Shown: piece by piece, positions 7,887 through 16,373 of the stretch | How positions within the stretch are numbered: position 1 is the stretch's first letter | Layout: each line of letters begins with the position of its first letter | NCBI GenBank assembly: GCA_913058345.1 | Contig: CAJXQR010000001.1 | Location: forward strand, 186,001-250,000 | DNA length: 64,000 nt | Reading direction: 5' to 3' | Origin: an uncultured Gammaproteobacteria bacterium | GTDB taxonomy: Bacteria > Pseudomonadota > Gammaproteobacteria > Pseudomonadales > Porticoccaceae | The notes under the pieces: model-generated | The model's input: only the letters and a program-made list of their open reading frames with translations | Database searches by the model: none | Told to the model about the DNA's origin: nothing | Translations under genes and position numbers: made by a program

Positions 7887-9628
7887 CCCACAATCTGGGT
7901 CAAGGGCGTAGTATCGTCGGCTCTCGCATGACGGTTTAAGGTTTTATATTCATACATGCGCTTATCAGCTAGGCTGAACATATCGTGGGTTGATTGGCAT
8001 TCGTGGGAATGGGCTATACCATAACTTACGCCAACTCCCCGAAACTCGTGTTCATGAAGCTTTTTTTCAATGTTCGCTATGGCAATATTGATATTACTTT
8101 TTCTGTCTATAGGTGCAATGACGGTAAATTCATCGCCGCCGATTCGGTAGACCTTGCAGTCATCAATTTCCAAAGTGCTTAAATGCTGGGCGAATGTGCA
8201 TAATAATTTGTCGCCTGATAAATGTCCGTGTCGGTCGTTAATACGCTTCATGCCGTCTAAATCGATGAGGTAGAGGGCTTTCTTGGAGCCGTCAAGTTCC
8301 TCGGTTGACAGGTTAAAAACCTGGTTGAAATCCTGATCGAAAGCATGACGATTGGCAATACCTGTTAAATGGTCGGTGCGGGTGATGGCCAGCATTTTGT
8401 GAAGACTGTGCAGGGCCTCATCTTTGTCGCTGGAAAGAATTCGAATTTTGTCGGCCAGTGCTAGGGCTAGAAGAATGGCGTCAAAAGTACCTCCAAGTAG
8501 GGTAAACAACTCGGAATTACGGACTAAATCAGGAATTAAACCCAAATTGGCAGGTAAAATAATGAGGCCTGGTAGCAGAAGAGCAGTAAAGGCAAAGACA
8601 AAATAACGCGCTGGTCGAAAACCTCTGCGCATGCAGACTATCGAGCTAACCAACGCCAGGATTAGCCAATAGCCAATCGCCAAGGTGGCTAGTACGTGGG
8701 CATAGTGCAAAGCGATAAAGCAGCTCGGCAGTAATAATAATGGCAACCAATAATTAACACGACTCCATGCGGCTAAGCGTGGTGCGCGTTTCTTCAATTC
8801 TAGAAATTCGATGTAAAACAAAGTGTTCAAGATGGGGAGAAAAAAGAAAAATATATAGTGCAGTTGTAGATTGTGTAAGTCGAATAATTCAGCCGGTAGG
8901 TGGAAGGTGAAAGCCCAGGCTAAAAAATAGGCAGTAAGATAAAGTGCATAATATAAATAGGCTCTGTCGGTGGTGGTGATGAAGATGAAGAAGTTATAGA
9001 GAGCAAGAGTAAGTAAGGCTCCAAAAGCAAAGAGAGCCAAGACATTTTCCCAACTTACGCGGTATTTAAAAGCCTCTACGGATAGCCATTCAAAATCTGG
9101 AAAAGACGCAAAATACGGACTATCAAAACGCAGGAGTAGTTGCCCTTTGCTACCGGGAGGGAAGAATACTTCTTTGCCATAATGCAGCATATAGTCGTGG
9201 TCGGCGGTATAACCCGTTTTAAACGCCTGCACGAGGCCGCCCTCTGAATAAAATTTAACGTCGACATTTTCAATCAAGGTACCGCTGGGGTTCATTACCC
9301 AAGTCGCAATGTTACTGCTATTACGCAATTCTACGTGATACCAGTAACTACCACCGAGTAAGCTAACGTTTTGCACAGGGCTGCGCTGGGCGATAAAGTT
9401 AGGGATATCGGCCACAGAACTGGGAAAGGCTTCGCTGTCAGCGTGGTATAGCTGGCCACCTTGATTGAGGTCAGTCGTCTCGACGGTGTCGATAGATACG
9501 GCTTCAGATTGCCCGATCGGTGTGTATAAACCCAATAAAATGCCTAAAAAAAGTAAACATAGCAATAATAAGGGCGCAACTTTGCCGCTTTTGGGGGAAG
9601 TATTACTGGGGTGATACGCAGTCATCAT
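7880..9628 (-). CDS. 7TM-DISM diguanylate cyclase (membrane sensor with GGDEF domain)
   Basis: A 582-residue membrane sensor. An N-terminal signal or anchor segment (about residues 19-40, PLLLLCLLFLGILLGLYTPIG) is followed by a periplasmic 7TMR-DISM extracellular domain (about 60-190, with GSYWYHVELRNSS). A block of seven or so membrane segments spans about 195-390, and a cytoplasmic GGDEF domain about 410-575. The active-site motif RIGGDEF is intact, so c-di-GMP synthesis is likely. The residues upstream of it read IDDC where the inhibitory RxxD I-site would be, so product inhibition through that site is not expected. It is a single gene; its ligand is unknown, though DISM domains often bind carbohydrate-like ligands. 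Confidence 0.9.
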   Translation of the reverse strand: MMTAYHPSNTSPKSGKVAPLLLLCLLFLGILLGLYTPIGQSEAVSIDTVETTDLNQGGQLYHADSEAFPSSVADIPNFIAQRSPVQNVSLLGGSYWYHVELRNSSNIATWVMNPSGTLIENVDVKFYSEGGLVQAFKTGYTADHDYMLHYGKEVFFPPGSKGQLLLRFDSPYFASFPDFEWLSVEAFKYRVSWENVLALFAFGALLTLALYNFFIFITTTDRAYLYYALYLTAYFLAWAFTFHLPAELFDLHNLQLHYIFFFFLPILNTLFYIEFLELKKRAPRLAAWSRVNYWLPLLLLPSCFIALHYAHVLATLAIGYWLILALVSSIVCMRRGFRPARYFVFAFTALLLPGLIILPANLGLIPDLVRNSELFTLLGGTFDAILLALALADKIRILSSDKDEALHSLHKMLAITRTDHLTGIANRHAFDQDFNQVFNLSTEELDGSKKALYLIDLDGMKRINDRHGHLSGDKLLCTFAQHLSTLEIDDCKVYRIGGDEFTVIAPIDRKSNINIAIANIEKKLHEHEFRGVGVSYGIAHSHECQSTHDMFSLADKRMYEYKTLNRHARADDTTPLTQIVGH

Positions 9629-10027
9629 TCACCCAGCTAATGCCTATCTAGTCCTTTAAATACGTTCATAGCTAGAAGCCGATGGATTGAGTTAATCACT
9701 TGTGGTTGCCACTCACACTAACTTAGTTTACTTGAAAATGCATCTTCGTTAATGGTACTGGTTGGCGATTTTCCTCTGTAAAGGATTGCAAGCTTTAAAA
9801 CCTCAGTAATTTATTCCTTGCTAAGTAGTGACAGGTAACGTCGCCGAACATGTATTAAAACGCCTGATTTTTATTAGGATGCTGAGTCGTTGGTCTAGTT
9901 AAAAAGGGTCTTAAATGGTAATTCTTCTCATATCTCAGTCGTTTATTTCTTTTCAAAAAATGTGAAAGGTCTCACAGTTCTTTAGTTTTTCCATCATTAA
10001 AGTTTATCAAACACCTCATTGTTGTAG
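9629..10027. other. About 400-bp gap upstream of the diguanylate cyclase and before the IS66-type element
   Basis: No gene is seen. It contains a good CRP/Vfr-type palindrome at 9961-9976. It ends at the target-site duplication of the inserted element. Confidence 0.5.
9961..9976. promoter_or_regulatory. Candidate CRP/Vfr binding site
   Basis: TGTGAAAGGTCTCACA matches the CRP consensus TGTGA-N6-TCACA in both half-sites, and the outer bases (AAA on the left, GTT on the right) also fit. It lies 333 bp upstream of the diguanylate cyclase start and 60 bp left of the IS66-type insertion. The target gene is unclear. Confidence 0.45.
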
Positions 10028-10035
10028 GAATTTGT
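10028..10035. repeat. Left target-site duplication (GAATTTGT)
   Basis: This 8-bp sequence is repeated exactly at 10616-10623, immediately outside the other end of the element. Eight base pairs is the duplication length known for IS66-family elements. Confidence 0.92.
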
Positions 10036-10045
10036 GTAAGCGCTC

Positions 10046-10216
10046 TTAAATCAGCTGTCGGTTGGTGAAAGCATACAGGCCGCCGTCAAAGGGATTGTGT
10101 TCCAGCTCTTGTTCAACGATGGCGGCAAGACCATTACATTGTTTGCGAAAGTCGACAGGATCACGATAGAGAAATATCCGTGGCATGTTGTTGGCTGGTC
10201 GAAGGTAGCGCGTCAT
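10046..10216 (-). pseudogene. tnpB: IS66 TnpB-like protein, 3'-truncated
   Basis: The 56-codon frame starts MTRYLRPANN and contains the family's hallmark segment RIFLYRDPVDFRKQCNGLAAIVE. It ends in FTNR followed by three codons and a TAA that lie in the terminal inverted repeat. Full-length IS66 TnpB (Orf2) proteins are about 110-120 residues, so the C-terminal half is deleted. Its ATG overlaps the TGA of the upstream accessory gene (ATGA), the normal coupled arrangement in IS66 elements. It is not expected to be functional. Confidence 0.88.
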
Positions 10217-10536
10217 CAGCAGTGATCCAACAGTTGACGCACCACAGCTATATTAGCGGCAGTGATACCACGCACGACAAGCCCACTGGGCAACGACAAT
10301 GACAACCCATCATCCCGCTCTGGCTGAACGGCGATACGCGTAAAGCCACTCGCTGTCGGTGCAGTCTTTTTGGGTGCCGTTGAACAACCCAACTTTTGCC
10401 GCCAGTAAACAAAACGGTGATAGGATAAATCATTGGCTTTGTAGAATTTGGCACCTGACAGGCCGGACTCTTTCCAGATGCTCACTTGTTGTTGCCAATA
10501 AGCGTGGCGTTCTTGGGGGCCGGATAATTCGTTCAT
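10216..10536 (-). CDS. tnpA: IS66 family accessory protein TnpA
   Basis: A 106-residue intact reading frame resembling the IS66 Orf1/TnpA accessory protein. It has an N-terminal helix-turn-helix-like region with HAYWQQQVSIWKESGLSGAKFYK and the HRFVYWRQKLG segment. This protein helps IS66 transposition but is not the catalytic transposase. A ribosome site (AGGAGAAAACC) precedes the ATG at 10536. It overlaps the truncated tnpB by 1 base at 10216. The gene is complete although the rest of the element has been deleted. Confidence 0.85.
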   Translation of the reverse strand: MNELSGPQERHAYWQQQVSIWKESGLSGAKFYKANDLSYHRFVYWRQKLGCSTAPKKTAPTASGFTRIAVQPERDDGLSLSLPSGLVVRGITAANIAVVRQLLDHC

Positions 10537-10615
10537 GGTTTTCTCCTGTGTGATAGTCAGGAGAAAGTCTGGCCGGAAGTGTTATGGGAAATAGGGCTGA
10601 TTTAAGGGCGCTTAC

Positions 10616-10623
10616 GAATTTGT
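10616..10623. repeat. Right target-site duplication (GAATTTGT)
   Basis: An exact copy of 10028-10035, directly abutting the right inverted repeat of the IS66-type element. Confidence 0.92.
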
Positions 10624-10759
10624 TGTGAGAATGCTCTGTAGCAATAAAATCTGAATCACCCCAGGTTAATCGGAGGCTAATTTGCTTGAGAGGGTCGGCT
10701 AATGAACAGGCGACCCGTCTATTCAAATAAGTCTGCGAACGTGTAGTTCGGTTGGTATT

Positions 10760-11246
10760 AACCAGTGAGCATGACTATTCATCATCGCTGGATGGCCACC
10801 CAATCAATCGCATCCAACGTGGGTTGCACCTCAGACATTTTCCTCACATGGGGTATGGGTAATGAAGATGGAACGCGACCCTGGTGCACGGCCTGGCATA
10901 ACAAACGACCAGCATCAACAGACCAAAGAGTTAGAGCGTGAGGTTCGCGCACTCAAGCACTAATGTGATATTGCGTAAAGCCTGTCCTGCGATACCCAAA
11001 GCGCTACGCGGAGTGCGCTGAGTGCTTTGGGTACAATGCACTAGCAGCGGCAATGAGTGGCTTATACAAAGCGGAAGTTACCCGCAAAGACGGCTCTTGG
11101 CGTGGGCTTGATGACGTAGAGCGAGCAGCACTAACCTGGTGGATTGGTTTAATCACCGCCGATTGCTACGATCCATTGGCGATGTGCCGCCGGTTGAGTT
11201 TGAGGTGATGTACTCTCAGCAAGCTGAGTCAAGCAATCTCGCATGA
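10760..11246 (+). pseudogene. IS3-family transposase relic (OrfA and OrfB fragments)
   Basis: Fragments in shifting frames match IS3-type transposases. The OrfA helix-turn-helix region RWMATQSIASNVGCTSD lies at about 10786-10836. The ERDPGARPGIT...KELEREVRALK region lies at about 10870-10960, followed by NVILRKA in another frame. From about 11055 comes the OrfB C-terminus GLYKAEVTRKDGSWRGLDDVE. The expected WVDWFNHRRL-SIGDVPP continues only after a one-base deletion near 11137 and ends at the TGA at 11244-11246. The catalytic DDE core is entirely missing, so about 0.7 kb of the original element has been lost. It is inactive. I could not define its terminal repeats. Confidence 0.8.
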
Positions 11247-11855
11247 TTCAGATAAAACTACCTCTGATAAAACCTGTGCGATTTACTCTCACTACATCTT
11301 GCTCGTTCGCAGGAGGAAAAATAAGGCATTAAATGCTGGTATGTATCGGTAAGGCGACGCACCTTCCTTGAAAGCCGCCCTGATAGGCTGAAGTCATAAT
11401 GTTGAATTGAATGAAAAACGCGTTTTCGTGTTATGGCCGCGTTTTTAGATAGCAAGACAACTTTGACAGCTTGCTCTTTCTCGAACCTTTGATTGATAGT
11501 GTTGATAGTCAAGCGTCTTCGGGGGGACGGCAAGACCACCCCTTTTTCTAGAAATATATCTAAGTGCTTTTCTTGGTATTACTTTTACGTTTTTGGCCCT
11601 TCTTTTCGGAAGACTTTATCAGACAGCTCGAAAAGTGCGCTCGATGAAACTGCGATAACTAGCGTCCCTTCTTTTGGATATAATATTTTCTATCCGTATC
11701 GAATCGAATGGTAACCCTGGAAAATCAGAAATCTAAGCGCCTAGACAGAATCTATGATTCTGTCTAGGCGTACCACGAATATTCACTGGCAACTCTTAGT
11801 TATTCAATAGGTTGCAGATAGTTCTTCAGGATCGCGTTAATATATTTTTGCGTTT
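11247..11855. other. About 610-bp region with no recognised gene
   Basis: It lies between the IS3 relic and the end of nrdB. The only clear structure is the perfect hairpin at 11738-11770. An open frame of 93 codons on the minus strand (11258-11539) has a low-complexity basic composition and no recognised motif, and I do not call it. Confidence 0.5.
11738..11770 (-). terminator. Perfect 14-bp hairpin downstream of nrdB
   Basis: CGCCTAGACAGAAT (11738-11751) pairs exactly with ATTCTGTCTAGGCG (11757-11770) around a 5-base loop. It lies about 85 bp past the nrdB stop. There is no continuous T-run, only T-rich sequence (TTAGATTTCTGATTTT) on the minus-strand 3' side. It may act as an imperfect terminator or RNA-stabilising hairpin for nrdAB mRNA. 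Confidence 0.5.
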
Positions 11856-13226
11856 TTAATCCCAGCTCAACGCCCCTCCAGTCTGATATTCAATAACCCG
11901 AGTCTCAAAGAAGTTTTTCTCCTTGCGTAAATCCATCATTTCGGACATCCATGGGAAGGGGTTCTGGGCGCCGGGATACTGTTCGGCGAGGCCGAGCTGA
12001 TTGAGGCGGCGGTTGGCGATAAAGTGCAGGTATTCTTCCATCATCGCGGCGTTCATGCCGAGCACACCACGGGGCATGGTGTCGCGGGCGTAAGCGATTT
12101 CCAGTTCGGCGCCCTCCAGTATCATTTGCGTGGCTTTTTCCTGAAAGGCGTCTGTCCACAAATGGGGGTTTTCCAGTTTGATTTGGTTAATGACGTCGAC
12201 ACCAAAGTTGAGGTGCATGGATTCATCGCGCAGGATGTACTGAAATTGTTCGGCGACGCCAGTCATTTTATTGCGTCGCCCCATGGAAAGGATTTGGCTA
12301 AATCCGCAGTAAAAGAAGATGCCTTCGGTGACGCAGCAAAAAGCGATGAGGTTACTGAGTAGTTCCTGGTCGGTTTCTGGGGTACCGGTGGTGAAAGTGG
12401 GGTCACACAAGGCCTGGGTGTGTTTGATGGTCCAGGCAGCTTTTTTGGCGACAGCGGGGACTTCGCGGTACATATTGAAGATTTCGCCTTCATCCATGCC
12501 CAGTGACTCGACGCAGTACTGATAGGCGTGGGTGTGAATGGCTTCTTCAAAGCTTTGACGCAGTAGATATTGGCGGCATTCGGGGTTGGTGATAAGGCGA
12601 TAGACAGCAAGCACCAAATTGTTGGCAACCAGAGAATCGGCGCTGGAGAAGTAGCCCAGCGAACGTTCGACGATCTTACGCTCGTCGGCGCTGAGGCCGT
12701 CTTCGCTTTTCCAGGTGGCGACGTCAGCGGTCATGTTGATTTCCTGAGGCATCCAGTGGTTGGCACAGGCGTCAAGGTATTTTTGCCAGGCCCACTCGTA
12801 CTTAAAAGGCACGAGCTGGTTGAGGTCGGCACGGCAGTTGATCATGGCTTTATCGTCGACTTCAATGCGTGCGGCACCCATTTCAAGCTCTGCAACACCC
12901 GCCTCTATATCGAGGCTTTCGAGTCCGGCCTTGGCACGCTCGGCGGCGGGGAGGTTGGGGTCAATGTTCAGGTCTGTTGCGGTTTCGACAGGTGCGGATG
13001 TCGTTTGTGGATCCGCCGGAGCAGGCGCTGCAGGGGCGGGCTGCTCTTTTTCTTTAAGAATGGCCTGTTTAACGGCTGCCGCTTGCTGTGGCGTTGGAGC
13101 CGGCTGGCGTACGGGTGTGGCTGGCTGTGTTTGCTTCAGGGTTTCTTGCCGAACGGAGGCGGGCACGTTCTGGGGCTTAAAGGTTTTGATTGGTGCGTCG
13201 CTGTTGAAGTCGTCCCAACTTAACAT
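11856..13226 (-). CDS. nrdB: Ribonucleoside-diphosphate reductase class Ia, beta subunit
   Basis: A 456-residue radical-generating subunit that pairs with NrdA to make dNDPs. The diiron/tyrosyl motif is intact: SADSLVANN (Asp ligand), [12 protein letters not shown] (Glu, His and the radical Tyr), [12 protein letters not shown] (Glu) and [10 protein letters not shown] (Glu and His). The C-terminal tail [10 protein letters not shown], which docks on NrdA, is also present. It is longer than the roughly 415-residue Pseudomonas protein because of an N-terminal Pro/Ala/Gln-rich, probably disordered, stretch (about residues 20-90). It follows nrdA by 132 bp and is presumably co-transcribed from the nrdA promoter. 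Confidence 0.97.
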   Translation of the reverse strand: MLSWDDFNSDAPIKTFKPQNVPASVRQETLKQTQPATPVRQPAPTPQQAAAVKQAILKEKEQPAPAAPAPADPQTTSAPVETATDLNIDPNLPAAERAKAGLESLDIEAGVAELEMGAARIEVDDKAMINCRADLNQLVPFKYEWAWQKYLDACANHWMPQEINMTADVATWKSEDGLSADERKIVERSLGYFSSADSLVANNLVLAVYRLITNPECRQYLLRQSFEEAIHTHAYQYCVESLGMDEGEIFNMYREVPAVAKKAAWTIKHTQALCDPTFTTGTPETDQELLSNLIAFCCVTEGIFFYCGFSQILSMGRRNKMTGVAEQFQYILRDESMHLNFGVDVINQIKLENPHLWTDAFQEKATQMILEGAELEIAYARDTMPRGVLGMNAAMMEEYLHFIANRRLNQLGLAEQYPGAQNPFPWMSEMMDLRKEKNFFETRVIEYQTGGALSWD

Positions 13227-13301
13227 TATTTTTCCTCAAATCTTGTGCGTTGTGTTTGTGGTGTTAAACCTGTTCTGCGCGTTCTGTGTGCTGCTCATTG
13301 A

Positions 13302-13350
13302 CTTCGACTTACCCGCCGTCGTTGGTCGTTGAGAGGCGGGTAAGTTGAAG
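13302..13350 (-). other. Long hairpin in the nrdA-nrdB spacer
   Basis: Arms of 16 bases (13302-13317 and 13335-13350, core ACTTACCCGCC/GGCGGGTAAGT) pair with one G-T wobble around a 17-base loop, starting a few bases after the nrdA stop. There is no T-run on the minus strand, so it is more likely an mRNA stability or processing element that sets the nrdA:nrdB ratio than a terminator. Confidence 0.5.
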
Positions 13351-13358
13351 CGAGGCAA

Positions 13359-16286
13359 TTACTGGCAGGCTTCACAATCGGGATCGTCCAACGAGCACGC
13401 CTCGGGCACGGGCGCAGGGCCTGCGGCGAGGGGTGCTGCCTCAGACGATACGGCGTTCAGCTGGCCGGTTTGAATGGTCGACTTTTCTGTGGTGGTGGCG
13501 GCCAGTGAGCGCAGGTAATAGGTAGTTTTTAAACCGCGAAACCAAGCCATACGATAGGTCATATCGAGCTTTTTGCCATTGGCTTCAGCCAGATAAAGGT
13601 TGAGGCTCTGGGCTTGGTCGAGCCATTTTTGGCGACGGCTGGCGGCGTCCACAATCCACTGGGGGCCCACTTCGAAAGCGGTGGCGTAGAGTGCCTTGAG
13701 GTCGTCGGGAATGCGCTCGACAGGTTGGGCTGAGCCGTCGAAGTATTTCAGGTCATTGGCCATCACCTCGTCCCACAAACCGCGCTCTTTGAGGTCGTGA
13801 ATCAAATAGGCGTTCACTACGGTGAATTCACCGGAGAGATTCGATTTCACATAGAGATTTTGGTAAGTCGGCTCAATTGACTGGCTGACACCGGTGATGT
13901 TGGCGATGGTGGCGGTCGGTGCAATCGCCATGACGTTGGAGTTGCGCATGCCCTGATTTTGCACGGTAGCACGCAGGCTGTCCCAGTCGAGGGTTTGGCT
14001 TTTGTCAACGTCGAGATAGTCGCTACCGCGCTGTTGCTCGAGCAGATCGAGGGAGTCGATAGGCAGTATACCCTGACTCCACAGTGAGCCGTCGAAGCTG
14101 GGGTAACTACCGCGCTCAGCGGCGAGTTCGGAAGAGGCCTGAATGGCGTAGTAGCTAATGGCTTCCATGGAGCGATCGGCAAATTCCACCGCCGCGTCGG
14201 AGGCGTAGGGCACTTTGATTTGATAGAGGGCATCTTGAAAGCCCATCAAGCCTAATCCCACGGGTCTGTGACGCATATTGGACTGACGGGCGGTGTCGAC
14301 CGAGTAGTAGTTAATGTCGATCACGTTGTCGAGCATACGTACGGCTGTGCGTACAGTGCGGCGGAGCTTGTCGTTATCGAGCTGGCCATTTTCGTCAATG
14401 TGCTGGGCGAGGTTGACGGAACCAAGATTGCACACGGCAATTTCTTCATTGGCCTTGGTGTTCAAGGTGATTTCAGTGCACAGGTTGGAGGAGTGCACAA
14501 CGCCGACGTGCTGCTGGGGTGAGCGGACGTTGCAGGGGTCTTTAAAGGTCATCCAGGGGTGGCCGGTTTCAAACAACATGCCGAGCATTTTTCGCCATAG
14601 GTCCTGAGCGCGAAGGGTTTTGAAAAGGCGCATTTCTCCTTTTTCGGCAAGGGCTTCGTATTCGTTATAACGCTGCTCGAAGGCGGTCCCGTAGAGGTCG
14701 TGTAAGTCAGGTGCATCATTAGGCGAGAACAAAGTCCACTGACCGTCTTCGAATACGCGCTTCATAAACAGGTCTGGGATCCAGTTCGCGGAGTTCATGT
14801 CGTGCGTGCGGCGACGGTCATCACCGGTGTTTTTGCGCAGTTCGATAAACTCTTCGATGTCGATGTGCCAGGTTTCAAGGTAGGCACAGACAGCACCCTT
14901 GCGCTTGCCACCCTGGTTCACGGCAACGGCGGTGTCGTTAACCACTTTCAAAAAGGGAACAACGCCCTGGGATTTACCATTGGTGCCTTTGATATAAGCG
15001 CCAAGGCCCCGTACGGGTGTCCAGTCATTGCCCAGCCCGCCAGCCCACTTGGAGAGCATTGCATTGTCCTGAATAGCACCGTAAATACCTTCGAGGTCGT
15101 CAGGTACGGTGGTGAGATAGCAGCTCGATAGCTGGGGGCGCAGGGTGCCGGCGTTGAAGAGTGTCGGCGTTGAGCTCATGTAATCGAAGGAGGAGAGCAG
15201 GTTGTAGAACTCGATGGCGCGGTCTTCACGGTTTTCTTCCTGCGCGGCAAGACCCATGGCGACGCGCATAAAAAAGCACTGGGGTAGCTCGAAGCGGGTT
15301 TCGTTACTGTGTATGAAGTAACGGTCATAGAGAGTCTGCAGACCGAGATAGGTGAACTGCAGGTCACGACTCGCATTAATGGCTTGCCCCATTTTATCAA
15401 GGTCATAGTCGGCTAACTCGGGGGCGATCAACTCTAATTTAATACCGGTGTTGATGTAGGCCTTCAGCGCATCGGGGTAGAGACCTTCCATCTCATGTTG
15501 TGTGGCGGCGGCAGCGACGTTGAGGAAACCCAAGGCTTCGCTGCGCAGGCCGTCCATCAGCAGACGAGCGGTGGCATAGGTGTAGTTGGGTTCTTTTTCA
15601 ACCAGGGTACGGGCGGTAATGACCAGTGCGGTGTTAACGTCGGCAATGGACACGCCGTCGTAAAGGTTGCGCAGCGCTTCGCTCAAAATGGCGTCGACTT
15701 CGACATCTTTCAGGCCAGCACAGGCCTCACTGACGACTGTATGCAAGCGGGCCATATCGAGGGGACCATCGGTGCCGTCAGGATAGGTGACGCGAATGGC
15801 GGGGCCTGTGTAATCACTTTCTGTTTCTGTCGCCGCTGCGGCAGAGGCGGCATTGGCTTCGGCGGCGCTGCGCTCCTGAGCCCGTTGCTCACGGTAAATG
15901 ACATAAGAACGGGCTATTTTTTGTTCGCCACTGCGCATCAGTGCCAACTCGACCTGGTCTTGAATGTCTTCGATATGCACAGTGCCCCCCGAGGGCATGC
16001 GGCGCTTAAAAACGTCACTGACCTGGGCATTTAAGGCATGGACCGTTTCGTGAATGCGACCGGAGGCCGCTGCTGCGGCACCTTCGACGGCGAGGAAGGC
16101 CTTGGTAATAGCGACGATGATCTTCTCATCGGTATAGGGCACCACGGCGCCATTGCGCTTAATAACCTTGAGCTGTCCGGGGGCTGTGGCCTCTACGGCG
16201 CTCTTTGCAGCCTGCGCTGGCATGTCGACAGCTGATTGGCCCGTGGTTGGCTGTTGATTCTGTGTTGATGTTTCCATTGTGTCCAT
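13359..16286 (-). CDS. nrdA: Ribonucleoside-diphosphate reductase class Ia, alpha subunit
   Basis: About 975 residues from ATG at 16286 (an alternative ATG at 16277 is equally possible). A longer frame from a TTG at 16373 is unlikely, since it would run through a candidate promoter and has no family counterpart. The N-terminus is Gln/Ala-rich, then an ATP-cone (LKVIKRNGAVVPYTDEKI...) for allosteric control. The catalytic core includes LSSCYL, the SSNLCTEITLNT...CNLGSVNL segment and NSNVMAIAPTATIANI. The C-terminal redox pair is CSLDDPDCEAC. It works with NrdB in dNTP synthesis. Candidate NrdR boxes lie upstream. Confidence 0.96.
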   Translation of the reverse strand: MDTMETSTQNQQPTTGQSAVDMPAQAAKSAVEATAPGQLKVIKRNGAVVPYTDEKIIVAITKAFLAVEGAAAAASGRIHETVHALNAQVSDVFKRRMPSGGTVHIEDIQDQVELALMRSGEQKIARSYVIYREQRAQERSAAEANAASAAAATETESDYTGPAIRVTYPDGTDGPLDMARLHTVVSEACAGLKDVEVDAILSEALRNLYDGVSIADVNTALVITARTLVEKEPNYTYATARLLMDGLRSEALGFLNVAAAATQHEMEGLYPDALKAYINTGIKLELIAPELADYDLDKMGQAINASRDLQFTYLGLQTLYDRYFIHSNETRFELPQCFFMRVAMGLAAQEENREDRAIEFYNLLSSFDYMSSTPTLFNAGTLRPQLSSCYLTTVPDDLEGIYGAIQDNAMLSKWAGGLGNDWTPVRGLGAYIKGTNGKSQGVVPFLKVVNDTAVAVNQGGKRKGAVCAYLETWHIDIEEFIELRKNTGDDRRRTHDMNSANWIPDLFMKRVFEDGQWTLFSPNDAPDLHDLYGTAFEQRYNEYEALAEKGEMRLFKTLRAQDLWRKMLGMLFETGHPWMTFKDPCNVRSPQQHVGVVHSSNLCTEITLNTKANEEIAVCNLGSVNLAQHIDENGQLDNDKLRRTVRTAVRMLDNVIDINYYSVDTARQSNMRHRPVGLGLMGFQDALYQIKVPYASDAAVEFADRSMEAISYYAIQASSELAAERGSYPSFDGSLWSQGILPIDSLDLLEQQRGSDYLDVDKSQTLDWDSLRATVQNQGMRNSNVMAIAPTATIANITGVSQSIEPTYQNLYVKSNLSGEFTVVNAYLIHDLKERGLWDEVMANDLKYFDGSAQPVERIPDDLKALYATAFEVGPQWIVDAASRRQKWLDQAQSLNLYLAEANGKKLDMTYRMAWFRGLKTTYYLRSLAATTTEKSTIQTGQLNAVSSEAAPLAAGPAPVPEACSLDDPDCEACQ

Positions 16287-16343
16287 CTGCCCTGTGAAGT
16301 TTTCGTTGAGTAGCACTTGAGTGAAAGGCTCCAAGTGCGGGCT

Positions 16344-16373
16344 ATTTTTCCGACAAGATGTGTCTCTTGCCAA
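16344..16373 (-). promoter_or_regulatory. Candidate nrdA promoter with an overlapping NrdR-like box
   Basis: On the minus strand, TTGGCA (16373-16368) and AAAAAT (16349-16344) are 18 bases apart and would start transcription about 40-50 bases before the preferred nrdA ATG. The spacer holds ACACATCTTGTCG, whose complement shares the CAAGATGTG core with the box at 16744. The -10 is weak. This is a proposal from spacing and sequence only. Confidence 0.3.

Larger units (their letters stand above)
10036..10615 (-). mobile_element. Internally deleted IS66-family element (non-autonomous, 580 bp)
   Basis: Both ends carry matching terminal inverted repeats. The left end reads GTAAGCGCTCTTAAATCAGC from 10036. 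The right end, read on the minus strand from 10615, matches it at 19 of the first 20 bases. GTAAGCG is the usual IS66-family tip. The element is flanked by perfect 8-bp duplications. Inside are an intact tnpA-type accessory gene and a tnpB-type gene cut off after about 53 codons. The large transposase gene (tnpC, about 1.5 kb) and the rest of tnpB are missing. It therefore looks like a deletion derivative that could only move with transposase supplied in trans. Confidence 0.92.

Noticed and set aside
11258-11539. 93-codon minus-strand frame between the IS3 relic and nrdB
   Set aside because: Basic, low-information composition, no convincing ribosome site and no recognised domain.
12570-13223. 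Long open frame on the plus strand opposite nrdB (217 codons)
   Set aside because: It lies entirely antisense to the well-supported nrdB, with Gly/Cys/Trp-rich composition typical of a shadow frame, and has no recognised motif.
16287-16373. N-terminal extension of NrdA from a TTG at 16373
   Set aside because: It has no counterpart in known NrdA proteins as I recall them and overlaps a candidate promoter; ATG 16286 or 16277 gives the expected N-terminus.
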